A DNA stretch of 64,000 bases, taken from contig NC_087069.1 in the NCBI RefSeq assembly GCF_963678635.1, positions 44,621,448-44,685,447 on the forward strand, in the 5' to 3' direction. The notes under the pieces are model-generated. The model was not told the DNA's origin and made no database searches. It saw only the letters and a program-made list of their open reading frames with translations. The position numbers and the translations under genes are program-made. Below, one piece after another: positions 8,331 through 21,760 of the stretch. Source of the stretch: Symsagittifera roscoffensis (Eukaryota; Xenacoelomorpha; Acoela; Convolutidae). Within the stretch, counting starts at the first letter, position 1. Each line of letters starts with the position of its first letter.

Positions 8331-10222
8331 AAATTGTAAGCCTCAACAATGTTTGTGATGTTTTGTATGTTCAGTAATTGAAATAGTTTTGGTTCAAAAC
8401 TATTTTTCTCACTAAAGTGTACCTTTAGATGAAGGAAATCTGAAGAAAAATCAGACAAAACATACAATTGAATTGAAATTGACATAGAAACATTAACCAA
8501 TTATCAGTTTATTTTCCAGTATTTGTTTAGGAAGTTGCAGAAAAAAATAATTAATTCTTTTCTATCTAAATTTAAGTTAATTTTGACTAATGTGAACAAA
8601 ACTATAAACAAGCATTTTTTTTTCTGATTTTCAATCTTTGTTTTCAATTTTTTTGCCATGTTTTGAGGTCTTGATTGGCTACATGAATTTCCTTAAAAGT
8701 AAGTACTCTAAATAGGGGCATAGCATTTTATGATGACTGTTATATTAAAATAAACTAAGATGGATTCAACTATTCGAGTTTTTTCAAGTTTTTTTGTTTA
8801 TTTCAGTGAAAAATAATTTTCTATCAAAAGCGTTTTTAATGTCTGAAATGGGCATTCATCAGATTTTAACGTTGAGTAACAGAAGATTGGTTGACAGTTG
8901 ACGTTGATTCTGACTGAATTAGTTTTAAGTTTATACAGAAATTTAAATAATTTTGTCAGTAAGATGAATGAGAGACTTCAGAACAGAAGAGTACTGCCAG
9001 ACTTATCAACAAGGATTTTATTTTAAAGATTTAACTCAGAGTGGTCGATCAGTGAAAAACAAAACAATGTAAGAGCCTATAAAGCAAAAATTGAAGATAG
9101 GAGCATCATTTCGATTCCTGTTTTGATTTTGCGGAAGAATTTTTAATCGATTATCCAAATATAAAAGACTTCTGGTTGTTTATACTACAAAATTGCAAAA
9201 AAAGAAAGCGATAAAAAGTATTTTCTGGTGGTTTCTTTTTTCACTGGTTAGAACTAGAACAGAAATTTCAAAATTTGAATTGAGCATCGAAACATCATGA
9301 AAGCCAGACAAGAGTTTTCATTTGTCTCATTTTGGGGTCAAAGTTTTTTTAGTTATGTAAGAAAAGATTACTAAAAATGATTTATTGGGAAGTTTCATTA
9401 AAATATTTTCGTTCTGATCTACAAATTATTTTAAAATCTGTTTTTTATTTCATTCTGATTGAAAAAAACCACAAGTATTACCTGTGAAGAGACGCTCAAT
9501 TCTGATTGTTTTTATATCAAAATTGTGGAAAACTCCATTTTGAGTTGAAGCTTGACTCTGATTGGTTGATATCAAGAAAGATATCATTATAAATATTTTT
9601 TGATTCTGATTGGTTGATATCAAGTTTTTTCAAAACTCAATGGTTCGATTGGCTAATTTTTATGCTTGGCCAAATGAGATGATACCCATTCTGGTTTTTT
9701 TTACGTGAAAAACAATTGGTTAAAAACTTTAGATAACTGTTTTAAATACTTTTTTGAGGCTCTTCAACTCTTTTTATCAAACATTTTAGGACATTCTAAT
9801 CCCATTCATTCTCAAGTTCTTTTTTTATTGATTGAAATGCCGTCATTGAAAAAAAACGGAAGTTGCATGTCTTTATTGTGGTAGAAATTACACTCGCTTA
9901 CACGCATCAAGACTACAAAAGTCTTGTGGCTTTTGAAAACATTAAATTTGTAATTTTATTAATCTTTTCTTATTAAGACATAGGAGAAATAACAATGAAA
10001 CTTATTTTAATGATACTCGTAAAAGTATAGAGTTTTTTCATCACAATTCTTGATCTGTAATTCATTTTTTAATTCAAAAGTTCTGATTTTTGATAAAACC
10101 AATAAACATTGAGTTCAAATTGTCGTGGAGCTTTCAATGCAAATCAATCCGAAAATATTTGTAAAGTTCCATTGGTTGCAAGCTTGCGAAGATATTGTTG
10201 CAACAAATTTGAAAAAAAAACG
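8331..10222. other. AT-rich DNA without recognised genes
   Basis: About 1.9 kb with no supportable ORF. The only structure noticed is a pair of nearly identical words around 9556 and 9604 (TCTGATTGGTTGATATCAAG) forming an imperfect ~50-bp direct repeat, plus the general homopolymer richness. Confidence 0.5.
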
Positions 10223-12687
10223 GCATAACATACGCTTATGAGTGGTTAAGTTTTCGTTAAAAAACAGTAAAACCTGATATTTTCAAAACATCGCCTGATG
10301 GAAAGGTTTTTGTTTAGTGTTTGTAAAATGTTCATAAAATTAGTAGTGTGTTTATAAGCTGATAATGGGGGTTGATTTTCTAAGAGTTAAGATGATTGTA
10401 TGAGAACTTCGAAAAAAAACTGAATTTCTAGATTGATGTAATTTTTTGGTTGAGAGTGATGCATATTATTATCCTGAAATTTTCAAAGATCAGCAAAGAC
10501 ATAAATTTTTTATGTTTTCTAGGTCAGTTATCAGTTTTTTTTTGAAATCGTCAAAAAAACAGTAGAAAACAATAACTCTTAATAAATGCTTTTATGAACC
10601 TGATAACTGAATATTAATAACTCAACTCTGAATTTCTAAATTGAAGTAAATTTTTGGTTGAGAATGATGTATTTTTTTATCTTGAATTTTTCAAAGGTCA
10701 GCAAAAACATACACTTTTCTTGTTTTCTAGGTTAGTTATCAGAGTTGAAACATTATTATACAGTATTCAGCTTGAAAAAGATCATTTGGAGGCTTTTACC
10801 AAGATACTTATGGTAGTAATTTTGCTTCAGCTTTTTGAACGTATGTTGAAACGAAACTTTTTTCAAATTGCTACATATAAATTTCAACTTTTAAGAAAAT
10901 TTTGTTCAAACTGAATTACGTTGGAAGATAGTAGATGAAGCAGAAACTCAAAAAAAAAGCAAAATTGAGATAGAAACTCAATTAAGTTCATTAGAAGTAG
11001 TTTTGAGATAAATGTACTGAAATTTAGCTTCTAAATTATATCCTGAGAAAAAAATCAGAGAGAAAAATTTGTTCTCATTCGATATATTAGGTAAATTTAA
11101 CGGAAAAATCATGTTTTGAAGACAATTTTCGTGAAGTAAACTCAACACCGACATATTTTGGAAGATATAACATGACGCATAAAAGTAAAATTTGCTTTCA
11201 ATATCTAATTTTTAAAATTTTGGAATAAAAAAAAATTTGATGTAGAAACGATTTTAGAGAAAATGAAGTGGAGCCTGCTGAAAACTTCTGCACAAACTGA
11301 ACCTCAGAAGAACCAAAAGTAGGATCTCTTATTGAAGTGAAATTTAACATGAAAAGTCTCAATTAGACACACAGTAAAGATTTTGTTCTGGTTAGATTCA
11401 ATTTGTTTCATTTAGAAAGTTAGGTAGAACTTCAGTTTTCTGATTAATACATTTCCCAAATTTTCTCAATTGTTACAGTTTGCACCTTGACTCTTTTTCT
11501 AAATCAATTTTATAAAAAGAAAACCGTCTTTTAGAAGTATTTAGATGTTGCAGAAGTAAGGAACTAGGTTCCCTTGCGTATTTCTGGTTTCGAAGGTTTT
11601 CAGATTATAACCAACAGAACTGCTTTTGAATTGTTCTATAAACTCAGCGCAAAAAAAACTTGGTAATCTCAATTCTTACATGTGCTTTTTCATGCTTTAA
11701 CTAGCACCGATTTTTTCTCACTTTGACGTTTTTGAGAAAAGTTCTGACAAAAATCAAGAAAAAAGAGCAATTTAAAAACTATTTTGCCAGAAAAGTATTA
11801 GTTGTTTATCACAAAAATTGCTTTTTTGCTTAAATAGTTTATTGTAGCAAGTGATTAAGGAAACGTAACGGAAAATGTGTACAAACTACATAGGAACAAT
11901 TTGACGTTTACAGTTCTAATTACATCTCTGCCAGCAAATTGTTCATTCAATTGATACTTTTTTCACCCTAAATTGCCCCAGTTCTGACTAAGTTTTCCTG
12001 CGTGAGTTTATTAGCGACGAAAAGTTTTAAGCAGAAAGCGAAAGCAACCTTAAAACGCAGAACAATTCCACGGAAAAATCAAGAAAAGTATGTTGTAGAA
12101 GCGATGGAGAAATAATCATCAGTTATGAACAACTTTTCATCTAAAATACCTATAAAAAAATTTTACCCCAATTTTGGTCAATTTTAGCAGTAAGCAATTC
12201 TTTTTTAATCATTGATCTGATTTTTTTGTTAACCTCAACAAATTCTAAGAAGTTATGATTTTTGTACAAATTTGGGTTGATCAGTGAGAAAAAACTGAAA
12301 AGTTGTTGGAACAAAAACCGAGTAGTTTGATCCAGAACTTTCAATGAGTATTGGTCTGATTTTTCATTTGAATTAGGTAAATTTTCCGTGAACTGGACAA
12401 AAACAAGTTGATTACACAAATAAAAGGTTAAAAGAGAAAAGTTTTGGATAGATTTGATCAATTTTTACTTTGCTTTCTGAAAAATTACGATTAATTTCAC
12501 TATTTTCCGAGAATTTTGAAGTTTCAATGTTAATTCAGCTGATATGAATTTTCTTTGTACTGTTCGTGCATTATTTCAGCAAAAATTCAGCCGGAACTAC
12601 TGTATAGAAGATGAAAAACTTGCATTTTGCTTGCATTTTGAAAAAAAATTTAGTTTAAGCATACAAATGATTTTCTCAAAAAAAAAA

Positions 12688-12874
12688 CGTTACGAGGCCA
12701 CACTGTGCGTTTTGTGAATTGTCGGCGAATTCCGCAACAAGAAAGCTACTCTGGTTTTTCAATTTTTTTATCGTTCCGACGAAATTTCAATTTTAAAGAT
12801 TTTCATCTGGAATCCTGGAACACACATACCCAAAATTGAGCGCCTATCCAGTGCAGAGTTTGGCTTCGCAATGA
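12688..12874 (+). repeat. ~190-bp foldback repeat family, copy in A
   Basis: Begins CGTTACGAGGCCACACTGTG and ends GTGCAGAGTTTGGCTTCGCAATG, so the ends are imperfect inverted repeats. Inside is GGCGAATTCCGCAACAAG. Related copies are at 18937-19127, ~46409-46610, ~46813-47000 and ~51880-52110, in both orientations. This is the pattern of a MITE. No ORF. Confidence 0.6.
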
Positions 12875-13538
12875 CAAAAAGCTGGATTTACTACATGTGG
12901 ATTTTTTCGATACACTCAATGCATAGAATTGTATGAAAAGCACTCTTGTTAAATAAAATTGTTTGATAAACAATTTAAAGTATTGGTCAACATTGGTGAC
13001 GTAAGTTTCAAAGTGTATCGTATGTATGTCACGCTGTATGTTTTTGGCCGATTTAATTGTACAACTACCTACGCGTACCGAACTAATTCCATATTTTTGA
13101 CGCGAAACCTTCGCTTTCTTTTAAAAAAATTTTGGCCCGAAAGTCTCCGAAACGTTCAAACAAAACAAAATTGTTTCATCCTTCTATATGTCTGAGATAT
13201 CTGATCATCCTAAAGTTATTAATCATAGTTTGAAAAATCTGATTAAAAATAAGGGTTGGATTTGAGAATCTGATAAAGCGTTTGTTCATCGAATACGCTT
13301 GAAGCTAAGCCAAAAAAAAACTGATTATGCGGGGAAGTCTTAGTAATTTAATGAAAATGAACAACTGCCATTTATTGAGTTAATTTGCTTTATTTTGTTA
13401 AAATAATTTTGAGGACTCAAAAAGTGTGGAATCAGAAAAAAAGGGTTAGATTTATGAACAAAAAACCTGTCCAGTTTAGAAGTTATAGCTTTTTATGGGT
13501 GGTCCAGTACTGAACTTAATTTTACTCGTTATTTCCAG

Positions 13539-13624
13539 GAATGAAAATACTGACAACGGAAACACTGACAAAAGCGAGATTACTTTTTAGCAAAATCTAC
13601 TTCAATGTGTCTATAATCGTCAAG
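13539..13624 (+). other. Exon-like segment in the conserved block, copy A
   Basis: Eighty-six bases bounded by an ATTTCCAG acceptor and a CAAG|GTAAAA donor. It contains an ATG at 13541 and stays open, reading MKILTTETLTKARLLFSKIY before the donor. The same segment with two base changes, both splice signals and frame kept, is at 19799-19884. A strong donor, GAAG|GTAAGTG, follows ~90 bases downstream in both copies. No gene model could be completed, and the block may be conserved simply because it is young. Confidence 0.25.
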
Positions 13625-15279
13625 GTAAAATTGTTTGAACTAAGGGTTTCTGAAAAAAATGAATCATTATAATCATAATCCAAATATCAATATGAAAAAT
13701 ATAAAGCGAGAAGGTAAGTGAATGGTGCGATAAAATCCAGATGCAATTTTGTGCAAAAACACACCAATTTAATGAAGACAGAATACAGTGGTTGTATGTT
13801 TTATAATGCAGTTATAATGTACGCTTCTGATTAACCATAATGTTATGAGAGAGTTTAAAAGATATTTGCAAAAAACAATGATTATAAAAGAAAGCCATGT
13901 GCTAAAAAATTGAGATTATGTGTTGCTTCTATAACAAAGTTTGGTATGCAACCAGGTTGACTGTGGTTTTTGGTTTGACCTAATTTTTAGATATAACTTA
14001 CGATAGATTTGTGAATAATGAGTATAAGTAACAACGTTTTATTGCTAGATCACCAAAACAACACTTTTTCCTTTATAGGCCGTGCGTAACTAAAAAACTA
14101 CTCACACTATCAATGGTCATCTGATTTGCTGACTGCAAATAACTTTATAAATTTGGAAACCAACTTGTTTATCTTGATTGTTTTCTTTACAATAAACAAT
14201 GATTTTTGAAATAAAAAACGTAATATCTTGAATTTGTGACAGTTAGGCAAAAAAAAACAAATAATTTTCTCAGTGTTAAAATATCAATCTACAGTTCAAA
14301 ACCATCCATGAAAGCGTAAATACTAGAATTATTGTCTTTTGATCGAAAAAACGCAAACTTTATAAAGGAAGAAGCAAAAACTTTTCCGTTTTGTCTAACT
14401 GGGCTTTGAAATTTTTCAGGAACCAATAATGCCAATTTTTGTTTGTTGAAAACTTCGTAAAGCCAAACGCAAAATTTTAGGAGATTTTTTGGTAGCTGCA
14501 TCTTTGTAATCGTGCACTAAATCAAGAAACTGCTTAGACATCTTAAAAAAAAATTTTGTATTCTTATTTGAAGACTTCTTTTGAACTGAATATCTAAGAT
14601 TTTTTATATTAACGAATCTTAACAATTAACAAAAATTCTATTCTGCTTCTAAGAAAAATCTCATCTCAACTGAACGCAAAAATAGATTATTGGTGATTGA
14701 TGTTGTCACCCAACCAATTGATTGATTATCACTTTCTAAAAAAACAATCTCAGCTACAAAATGAAAAAACTGATAACCTGGATTCGTATTTTCAAGTTGC
14801 TTTCATTGTCGAATTATTTTTCTAGGTGCTGTTTTTATAGAGTTTTGTGGATTTGAAGAATGCCAATAGGGCGTATTTGAAAACAAAATAGCAAAAGTTT
14901 ATTTTTTCACAAATACGTAGCCTTGGCAGCGAATGGTTTTGGTTTAAAAGTGTTGTCAGTTCGATTTTAAAAATTCTAAATCTTTCAAGAGTCGTAATAA
15001 TGTTTGGTAAAATTTAAAAGCTTCGATGTGGCGTTGCGTTTTAAGAGGGGAAGTTTACCAGAAACTTGAAAGAAAAAGTTCTAAATTTTGTATTTTTTGT
15101 AACATTTTAGCAATTTTAACCAATTTTTATCCCCTTGAGCGTAAAATACTTGTAATATTCAGTATTTCTCTATCAAAAGAGCTCTTAACGCATAATTTGA
15201 ACTTGATTCACAGAAATTTTGTACGAAACATATGATTAAAACTTTTCTTCCAATAAGATCAAGCCTATGATCAGACTAT

Positions 15280-15480
15280 ATGAAATAAATTGTAGCATGT
15301 GCAGAATGCAGAAAGCAGGGACATGCTCAGACCGTGAGGACCAGAAGAGACTTAATTCAGACCTTGTGAAAGGAAGGAATCCGATTCAGACAGCGTGGAG
15401 CAAAGAAATTTGGTTTCAGATCTGTTGGAACAAGAAAACTACGGTTCTAGACCTTGTGCAGCAATAATAAACCATTTTTA
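15280..15480 (+). repeat. Degenerate ~45-bp tandem motif, copy A
   Basis: Repeated words CAGACCGTGAGGACCAG, CAGACCTTGTGAAAGG, TTCAGACAGCGTGGAGC, TTTCAGATCTGTTGG and CTAGACCTTGTGCAGC recur at roughly 40-50 base spacing. The equivalent in copy A' is at about 21575-21745. G+C is higher than the surroundings. An ORF crosses it, but the two copies differ by indels, so it is not supported as coding. Confidence 0.35.
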
Positions 15481-15934
15481 AACTTCGATTTTGTATGCCC
15501 ACAATTTTCTATTGAAAAAACGGTCCCAAGATCTCTGAAGATGAAAATTGAGATTAAACGAAAACTTTTGCATTGAGCGGTTTTCGAGCCATCATTTTTT
15601 TTTCAAATCCAAATTCGTATTCAAACCTTTTTTTTCAATAAAAGTGGAATGCAATACTTTTTTATTTATACTAGTTTCTCAAAAACTTCAAAGAAAACCG
15701 AGTAAAAATTTTGTTTTCACATGGTGATTTGTTTTCACATTGTAAATAAAGAGCATAACACACGCTAATGAGTGATTAAGTTTTCGTTAAGAAATTTTAA
15801 GACCGGAGATTTGGAGTTTTATAAAACATCGACCGTTAGCATTCTTAAGTTTTCTTTGTTCAGTGTTAGTAAATTGTTCATAGAGTAGTGCATTTTTAAG
15901 CCGATAATGGGGTTGATTTAGAAAGAGTTTTTGT

Positions 15935-16063
15935 TTTCTGCTGTTTTTTTGAAGGTTCAAAAAAAAACTGATAACTGACCTAGAAAACATGAAAACTGTA
16001 TGTTCTTGATAACCTTTGAAAATTTCAAGATAATAATATACATCAATCTCAACCAAAGAACTG
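15935..16063 (-). repeat. Inverted segment within copy A'
   Basis: In A this part reads GGTTGAGA...TTTTCTAGGTCAGTTATCAG (about 10450-10530). In A' the reverse complement appears: CTGATAACTGACCTAGAAAA followed by CATCAATCTCAACC. The flanking sequence on both sides keeps the A orientation, so about 130 bp was inverted in one copy. Confidence 0.55.
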
Positions 16064-17904
16064 AAACATTAATATACAGTTATCAGGTTGAAAAAGCATT
16101 TGAAGATTTTTAGCAAAAACGATACAGTTTCCAATTTGATACATCTAAAATTCAATTTTCAAGAAATTTTCTTTCAAATTGAATTAACTTCGAAGATAGT
16201 AGTTGAAGCAGAAACTGAGAAAAAAACTATATTGAGATAGAAACTCAATCTAATTCATTAGAAGTTTTGAGATAATTGTACTAAAAACTAGATTCTAAAT
16301 TATATCCTGAGAAAAAAAATCCAACATAAAAAGTCTCAAAGATTTTTTTTATGTGAATTTATTGAAAAAAATGTTTTCATTCATTATATTAGGTAAACTC
16401 ATAGATGTTTTCAAGATGGGTAAACTCAAAATTCAGATGTTTTTGAGATAATTTTTGTAAAGTAAACCCAACACCGACATATTTTGGAAGATATAACATG
16501 AATCATAAAGGAAAAGTTTGCCTTCAAGATCTAATTTTTAAGAAAAAATCCCTTCAAGAAACGCTTTTAGAGAAAATATTATGGAGCTGGCTGAATATTT
16601 CTAAACGAACTGACACTTAAACAAAATCAAGTGCAGGATCTCTTATTTATATGACATTGAACAAGAAAAGTTTCAATCAGATACACCGTAAAGATTTTGT
16701 TCTGATTAGCTTCATTTTTTTCTATAGAAATTTAGGTAGAGATTCAATTTATTGCTTTAAACATTTCACAAAATTTTCAATTGGTACAGTGTGCACCTTG
16801 ATTTTTTTCTGATCAATTTTTTTAAAAAACGTTCTTTTAGAAGTTTTTAGATGTTGCAGAGGTAAGGAACTAGGTTCCCTTGCGTATTTCTACTTCAGAC
16901 GGTTTTCAGATTATAGTCAATAGAGCTGCTCTTAATTTTTTAAATAAATTCAGCATACATAGAACTTTATAATTTCAAATTTTACATGTGATTTTGAATG
17001 CTTTTACTGATTTTTTCTCACTTCGATTTTTTCTCACTTTGACATTTTTGAGAAAAGTGCTGACAAAAATTAGGAGTAAAGAGCAATTTAATAACAATTT
17101 TGCAAAAAAAAGTGTTAGTTAATGATCCCAAAAGTTGAATTTTTGCTTAAATAGCTTACTGTATCATTTGTACAAGGAAAGCTAGAGGAAAACATGTGAA
17201 AATGGCAAAGTAATAATTTGACGTTAACAGTTCTAATTACATCTCTGCCTGCAAATTATTCATTCAACTGATACGATTTTCATCCTAAAATTCCCCAATT
17301 CTGATTACAATTCCTTGCGTGAGTTCAAAAGCCAAGACATATTTTAAGCAGAAAGTAAAAGCAACCTTAAAACATAGAACATTTCTACAGAAAAATCAAG
17401 AAAATTTTGTTGTAGAAGCGATAGAGAGATAATCATCAGTCATGAAGAAAATTTTATGTAAAACACGTATTAAAATATATTACTGAATTTTGGTCCAATT
17501 AATTAGTAAATAATTCTTTTTTCATCATTGATCTGAAATTTTTTTGATTAACAACAAAAAATTCTCAGGAGTTTTAATTTTTTGTACAAGTTTGGGTTAA
17601 TCCGTGAAAAAAATTGAGGAGGTGTTGAATCATGGAGTTTGATCTCAAAAAATCAGTGGGTATTGGTCTTTTTTTCATTTGAATTGAGATTCTGAGGTAA
17701 ATTCTCCCTGAACTGGACAAAAAGAACAAATTAATTACACAAATAAAAGATTAAAAGTGGAAAAATTTGCATAGGTTTGATCAATTTTTTTTACTTTCTC
17801 AAAAATTACAATTAGTTTCACTTTCCTCCCGTGAAATTGGAAGTCTCAATGTTGATTCAGCTAATATGAGCTTTTTTTTTCTTCAGAGCATTATTTTAAT
17901 CCGC

Positions 17905-18835
17905 TTTTTAGCTCATATTAGGGTAAAAGTTATCGCATTTCAATATTTTGAGCGAAAATTGTGGAAAAAATCCTAATTTTTATATTCACAATTCCGTATC
18001 AATATCGCAAGATGATGCCAATTAAAGTACAATTTGAGCTTAGTTTTGAGCTCTGCACGTAAATATATTATTTCAATTAGACCAGAATCAATATAAAAAT
18101 TAGCCAAAATCTTCAGATTTCTGAAATTTTTCCCAAAAAATTATTTTTTTTTCCGAAGCTTCGGTAAGTTTCAGCATAGTCTTCAGTTTCAGCTATAGAA
18201 AGCACTGTTTTCAAATGTATGATTATCCGGTAAAAAAAATAATAGGTCGAACTATACCAAATCTTATGGTGTTTTGAACTTTTTTTGAAAAATTTTTCAC
18301 TTTTTTAATAAAGAATCTTAAGTTTTTGAAGTTCTTACCATTGACTTACCACGCACCAAAAAACAAATTACCTTCATCCCACAATCTACACGTAATTAAC
18401 CATTGATATTCATCAGTTATGTAACTCGCGCCGATTTTGTTGCGAAAAAACTAGACATTTTCACTCAAAAAATGAAAAAAAATTGTTGTTCTTACCATTC
18501 TCTTACCATCACTCAAACCATGAAACCTTACCAAGTCTATTCCCTATCCTAATACAATCTAGATTCTATACACAAGGTTAATATAAAGCTTGGTTACCGG
18601 TTGATCTTTTCGCTATCTTAAAACAAGCGTTTCAACCATCACCCCTCCTCCCCTCCCCCCTCCCAACTAACCTCCAACATCTAACACTTATATGCCTACA
18701 AATGTTTTGCTGCCAAAAACCTAAAAGCAGAAATTTGTGGCCTACTGTTTGACAGAATCAATTCTATTTTATCATATGGAAACATTTAAACATCAATATT
18801 GATTCGTACAAAATTTCATTGTCACTTATTCATTT
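17905..18835. mobile_element. Insertion present only in copy A'
   Basis: Copy A passes from GTGCATTATTTCAG directly to AAAAATTCAGCCGG (about 12568-12592). In A' roughly 930 bp intervene between AGCATTATTTTAA and ACAAAAATTTCAGCCGG. The inserted DNA contains the inverted copy of the 6795-7270 repeat (around 18200-18640), followed by a pyrimidine-rich stretch with CCCCTCCTCCCC. Ends and target duplication could not be fixed. No ORF. Confidence 0.55.
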
Positions 18836-18936
18836 GTACAAAAATTTCAGCCGGAACTATAGACAAAAATATTTGCATTTTGCTTGAATTTCGAAAAAAG
18901 TTAGTTTGAACATACAATTGATTTTCTCAAAACACA

Positions 18937-19127
18937 TGTTACGAGGCCACACTGTGTATTTTGTGAATTGTCGGCGAATTCCGCAACAAGAAGGCTCCCT
19001 TGGTTTTTTTTTCATTTTTTTTATCGTTCCTACTAAATTTTAAGTTTAAAGATTTATATATGGAATCCAGGAACACGCAGACACAAAATTGAGCGCCTAT
19101 CCCGTGCAGAGTTTGGCCTCGCAACGC
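18937..19127 (+). repeat. ~190-bp foldback repeat family, copy in A'
   Basis: Orthologous position to 12688-12874 within the duplication. Left end TGTTACGAGGCCACACTGTG, right end GTGCAGAGTTTGGCCTCGCAACG, internal GGCGAATTCCGCAACAAG. It was therefore present before the duplication. Confidence 0.6.
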
Positions 19128-19798
19128 CAAAAAGCTGGCCTTTCTTACATGGAGATTTTTCCCATACACTCAATGTATAAAATTGTATGATAAGCACACT
19201 TGTTAAATAAAATTGTTTGATAAACAATTAAAAGTATTGGTCAACATTGGTGATGTAAGTTTCAAAGTGTATCGTATGTATATCACGCTGTATGTTTTTG
19301 GCCGATTTAATTGTGCAACTACCTACGCGTACCGAAATAAATCCATATTTTTGACGCGAAACGTTCGCTTTCTTTTAAAAAATTTTTGGCCCGAAAGTCT
19401 CCGAAACGTTCAAACAAAACAAAATTGTTTCATCCTTCTATATGTCTGAGATATCTGATCAACCTAAAGTTATTAATCATAGTTTGAAAAAAAAAACTGA
19501 TTAAAAATAAGGGTTGGATTTGAGCATCTGATAAAGCGTTTGTTCATCAAACACGCTTAAAGCTGAGCCGAAAAAAATAACTGATTATGCGGGGAAGTCG
19601 TAGTAATTTAATGAAATTGAACAAGTGCCATTTATTGAGTTAATTTGCTTTATTTTGTTAAAATAATTTTGAGGACTCAAAAAGTGTGGAATCAGAAAAA
19701 AAGGGTTAGATATATGAACAAAAAACCTGTCCAGTTTAGAAGTTATAGCTTTTTATGGGTGGTCCAGTACTGAACTTAATTTTACTCGTTATTTCCAG

Positions 19799-19884
19799 GA
19801 ATGAAAATACTGACAACGGAAACACTGACAAAAGCGAGATTACTTTTTAGCAAAATCTATTTCAATGTGTCTAAAATCGTCAAG
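19799..19884 (+). other. Exon-like segment in the conserved block, copy A'
   Basis: Counterpart of 13539-13624 with the same ATTTCCAG acceptor, the same CAAG|GTAAAA donor and an open frame. Two base differences were noted, one silent and one changing Ile to Lys. Confidence 0.25.
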
Positions 19885-21760
19885 GTAAAATTGTTTGAAC
19901 TAAGGGTTTCTGAAAAAAATGAATCATTATAATCATAATCCAAATATCAATATGAAAAATATAAAGCGAGAAGGTAAGTGAATGGTGCGATAAAATCCAG
20001 ATGCAATTTTGTGCAAAAACACACCAATTTAATGAAGACAGAATACAGTGGTTGTATGTTTTATAATGCAGTTATAATGTACGCTTCTGATTAACCATAA
20101 TGTTATGAGAGAGTTTAAAAGATATTTGCAAAAAACAATGATTATAAAAGAAAGCCATGTGCTAAAAAATTGAGATTATGTGTTGCTTCTATAACAAAGT
20201 TTGGTATGCAACCAGGTTGACTGTGGTTTTTGGTTTGACCTAATGTTTAGATATAACTTACGATAGATTTGTGAATAATGAGTAAGTAACAACGTTTATT
20301 GCTAGATCACCAGAACAACACTTTTTTTTCCGTTATAGCCGTGCGTAACTAAAACACTACTCTTACTATCAATGGTCATTTGATTTGCTGACGACTGCAA
20401 ATAACTTTATAAGTTTGGAAAACAACTTGTTTCTCTTGATTGTTTTTTTTTAATATTATTTAATGATTTTGAAATAAAAAACGTAATATCTTGAATTTGT
20501 GACTGTTAAGGCAAAGAAGAAACAAATATTTTTTTTCAATGGTAAAATTTCAATCTACATTTGAAAACCATCCATGAGAGCGTAAATGCTAAAATTAGTG
20601 TCTTTTGACCGAAAAAATGCAAAATTTATAAAGGAAGAAGCAAAAATTTTTCCGTTTTGTCTAACTGGGCTTTGAAATTTTTCAGGAACCAATGACGCCA
20701 ATTTTTGTTTTTTGAAAATTTCGTAAATTGAAACGCAAAATTTTAGAAGATTTTTTGGTAGCTGCATCTTTGTAATCGTGCACACTATTTGTATCAAGAA
20801 ACTGCTAAGACTTCTTAAAAAGTTTTTTTTTGTATTCTTATTTGAAAACTTTTTATTTAACCTGAATATCTAAGATTAATTGTATTAAGGAATCTTAACA
20901 ATTAACAAAAATTCTAATTTGCTCCTAAGAAAAATCTCAACTGAACTCAAAAATAGAATATTGGTGCTTGATATTGTCACCCAACCAATTGAATGATTAT
21001 CACTTTCTGAGAAGACAATCTCAGCTACAAAATGAAAAAACTGATAACCTGGATTCGTATTTTCAAGTTGCTTTCATTGTCGAATTATTTCTTGAGGTGC
21101 TGTCTTTATAGAGTTTTATGGATTTGAAGAATGCCAATAGGGCGTAATTGAAAACAAAATAGCAAAAGTTTACTTTTTCACAAATACGTAGCAGCGAATG
21201 GTTTGGGTTCAAAAGTGTTGTCAGTTCGATTTTAAACATTCTAAATCTTTCGAGAGTCGTACTAATGTTTGATAAAATTTAAATGCTTCGATGTGGCGTT
21301 GCGTTTTAAGAGGGGAAGCTTACCAGAAACTTGAAAGAAAAAGTTCTAGATTTTGTCATTTTTCTGTAACATTTTAGCAATTTTAACCAAATTTTATCCC
21401 CCTGAGCGTAAATATTCGTAATATTCAGTATTTCTCTATCATACGAGCTCTTAACGCATAATTTGAACTTGATTCACAGCAATTTTGTACAAGCCATATG
21501 ACTAAAACTTTTCTTCCAATAAGATCACGCAAGTCCAGGCGTTGGTCTTATGATCAGACCAAATGAACCAAATTGTAGCATGTGCAGAAAGCCGGGACAT
21601 GCTCAGACCGTGAAGACCAGAAGAGACTAATTTGAGACCTTGTGAAAGGAAGGAATCCGATTCAGACTGAGTGGAGCAAAGGAATCCGGTTTCAGATCTG
21701 TTGGATCAAAAAATTTACGGTTCTAGACCTTGTGCAGCAAAATTAAACAATTTTTAAACT

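Larger units (their letters stand above)
10223..15660. repeat. Large tandem duplication, copy A (5.4 kb)
   Basis: Collinear with 15753-21945. Paired landmarks include GCATAACA at 10223/15753, AAGGAACTAGGTTCCCTTGCGTATTT at about 11557/16864 and an almost identical block 13380-14010/19635-20250. The first ~2.3 kb has diverged clearly with many indels, while the middle is nearly identical. Copy A also contains a local ~200-bp direct duplication (10436-10535 and 10641-10745). No intact gene. ORFs such as 12959-13195 lie in repeat sequence. Confidence 0.8.

Noticed and set aside
12959-13195. 78-aa ORF preserved in both duplication copies (also 19213-19449)
   Set aside because: No ATG start, lies in repeat sequence, and most base differences between copies change amino acids, so there is no sign of protein constraint.
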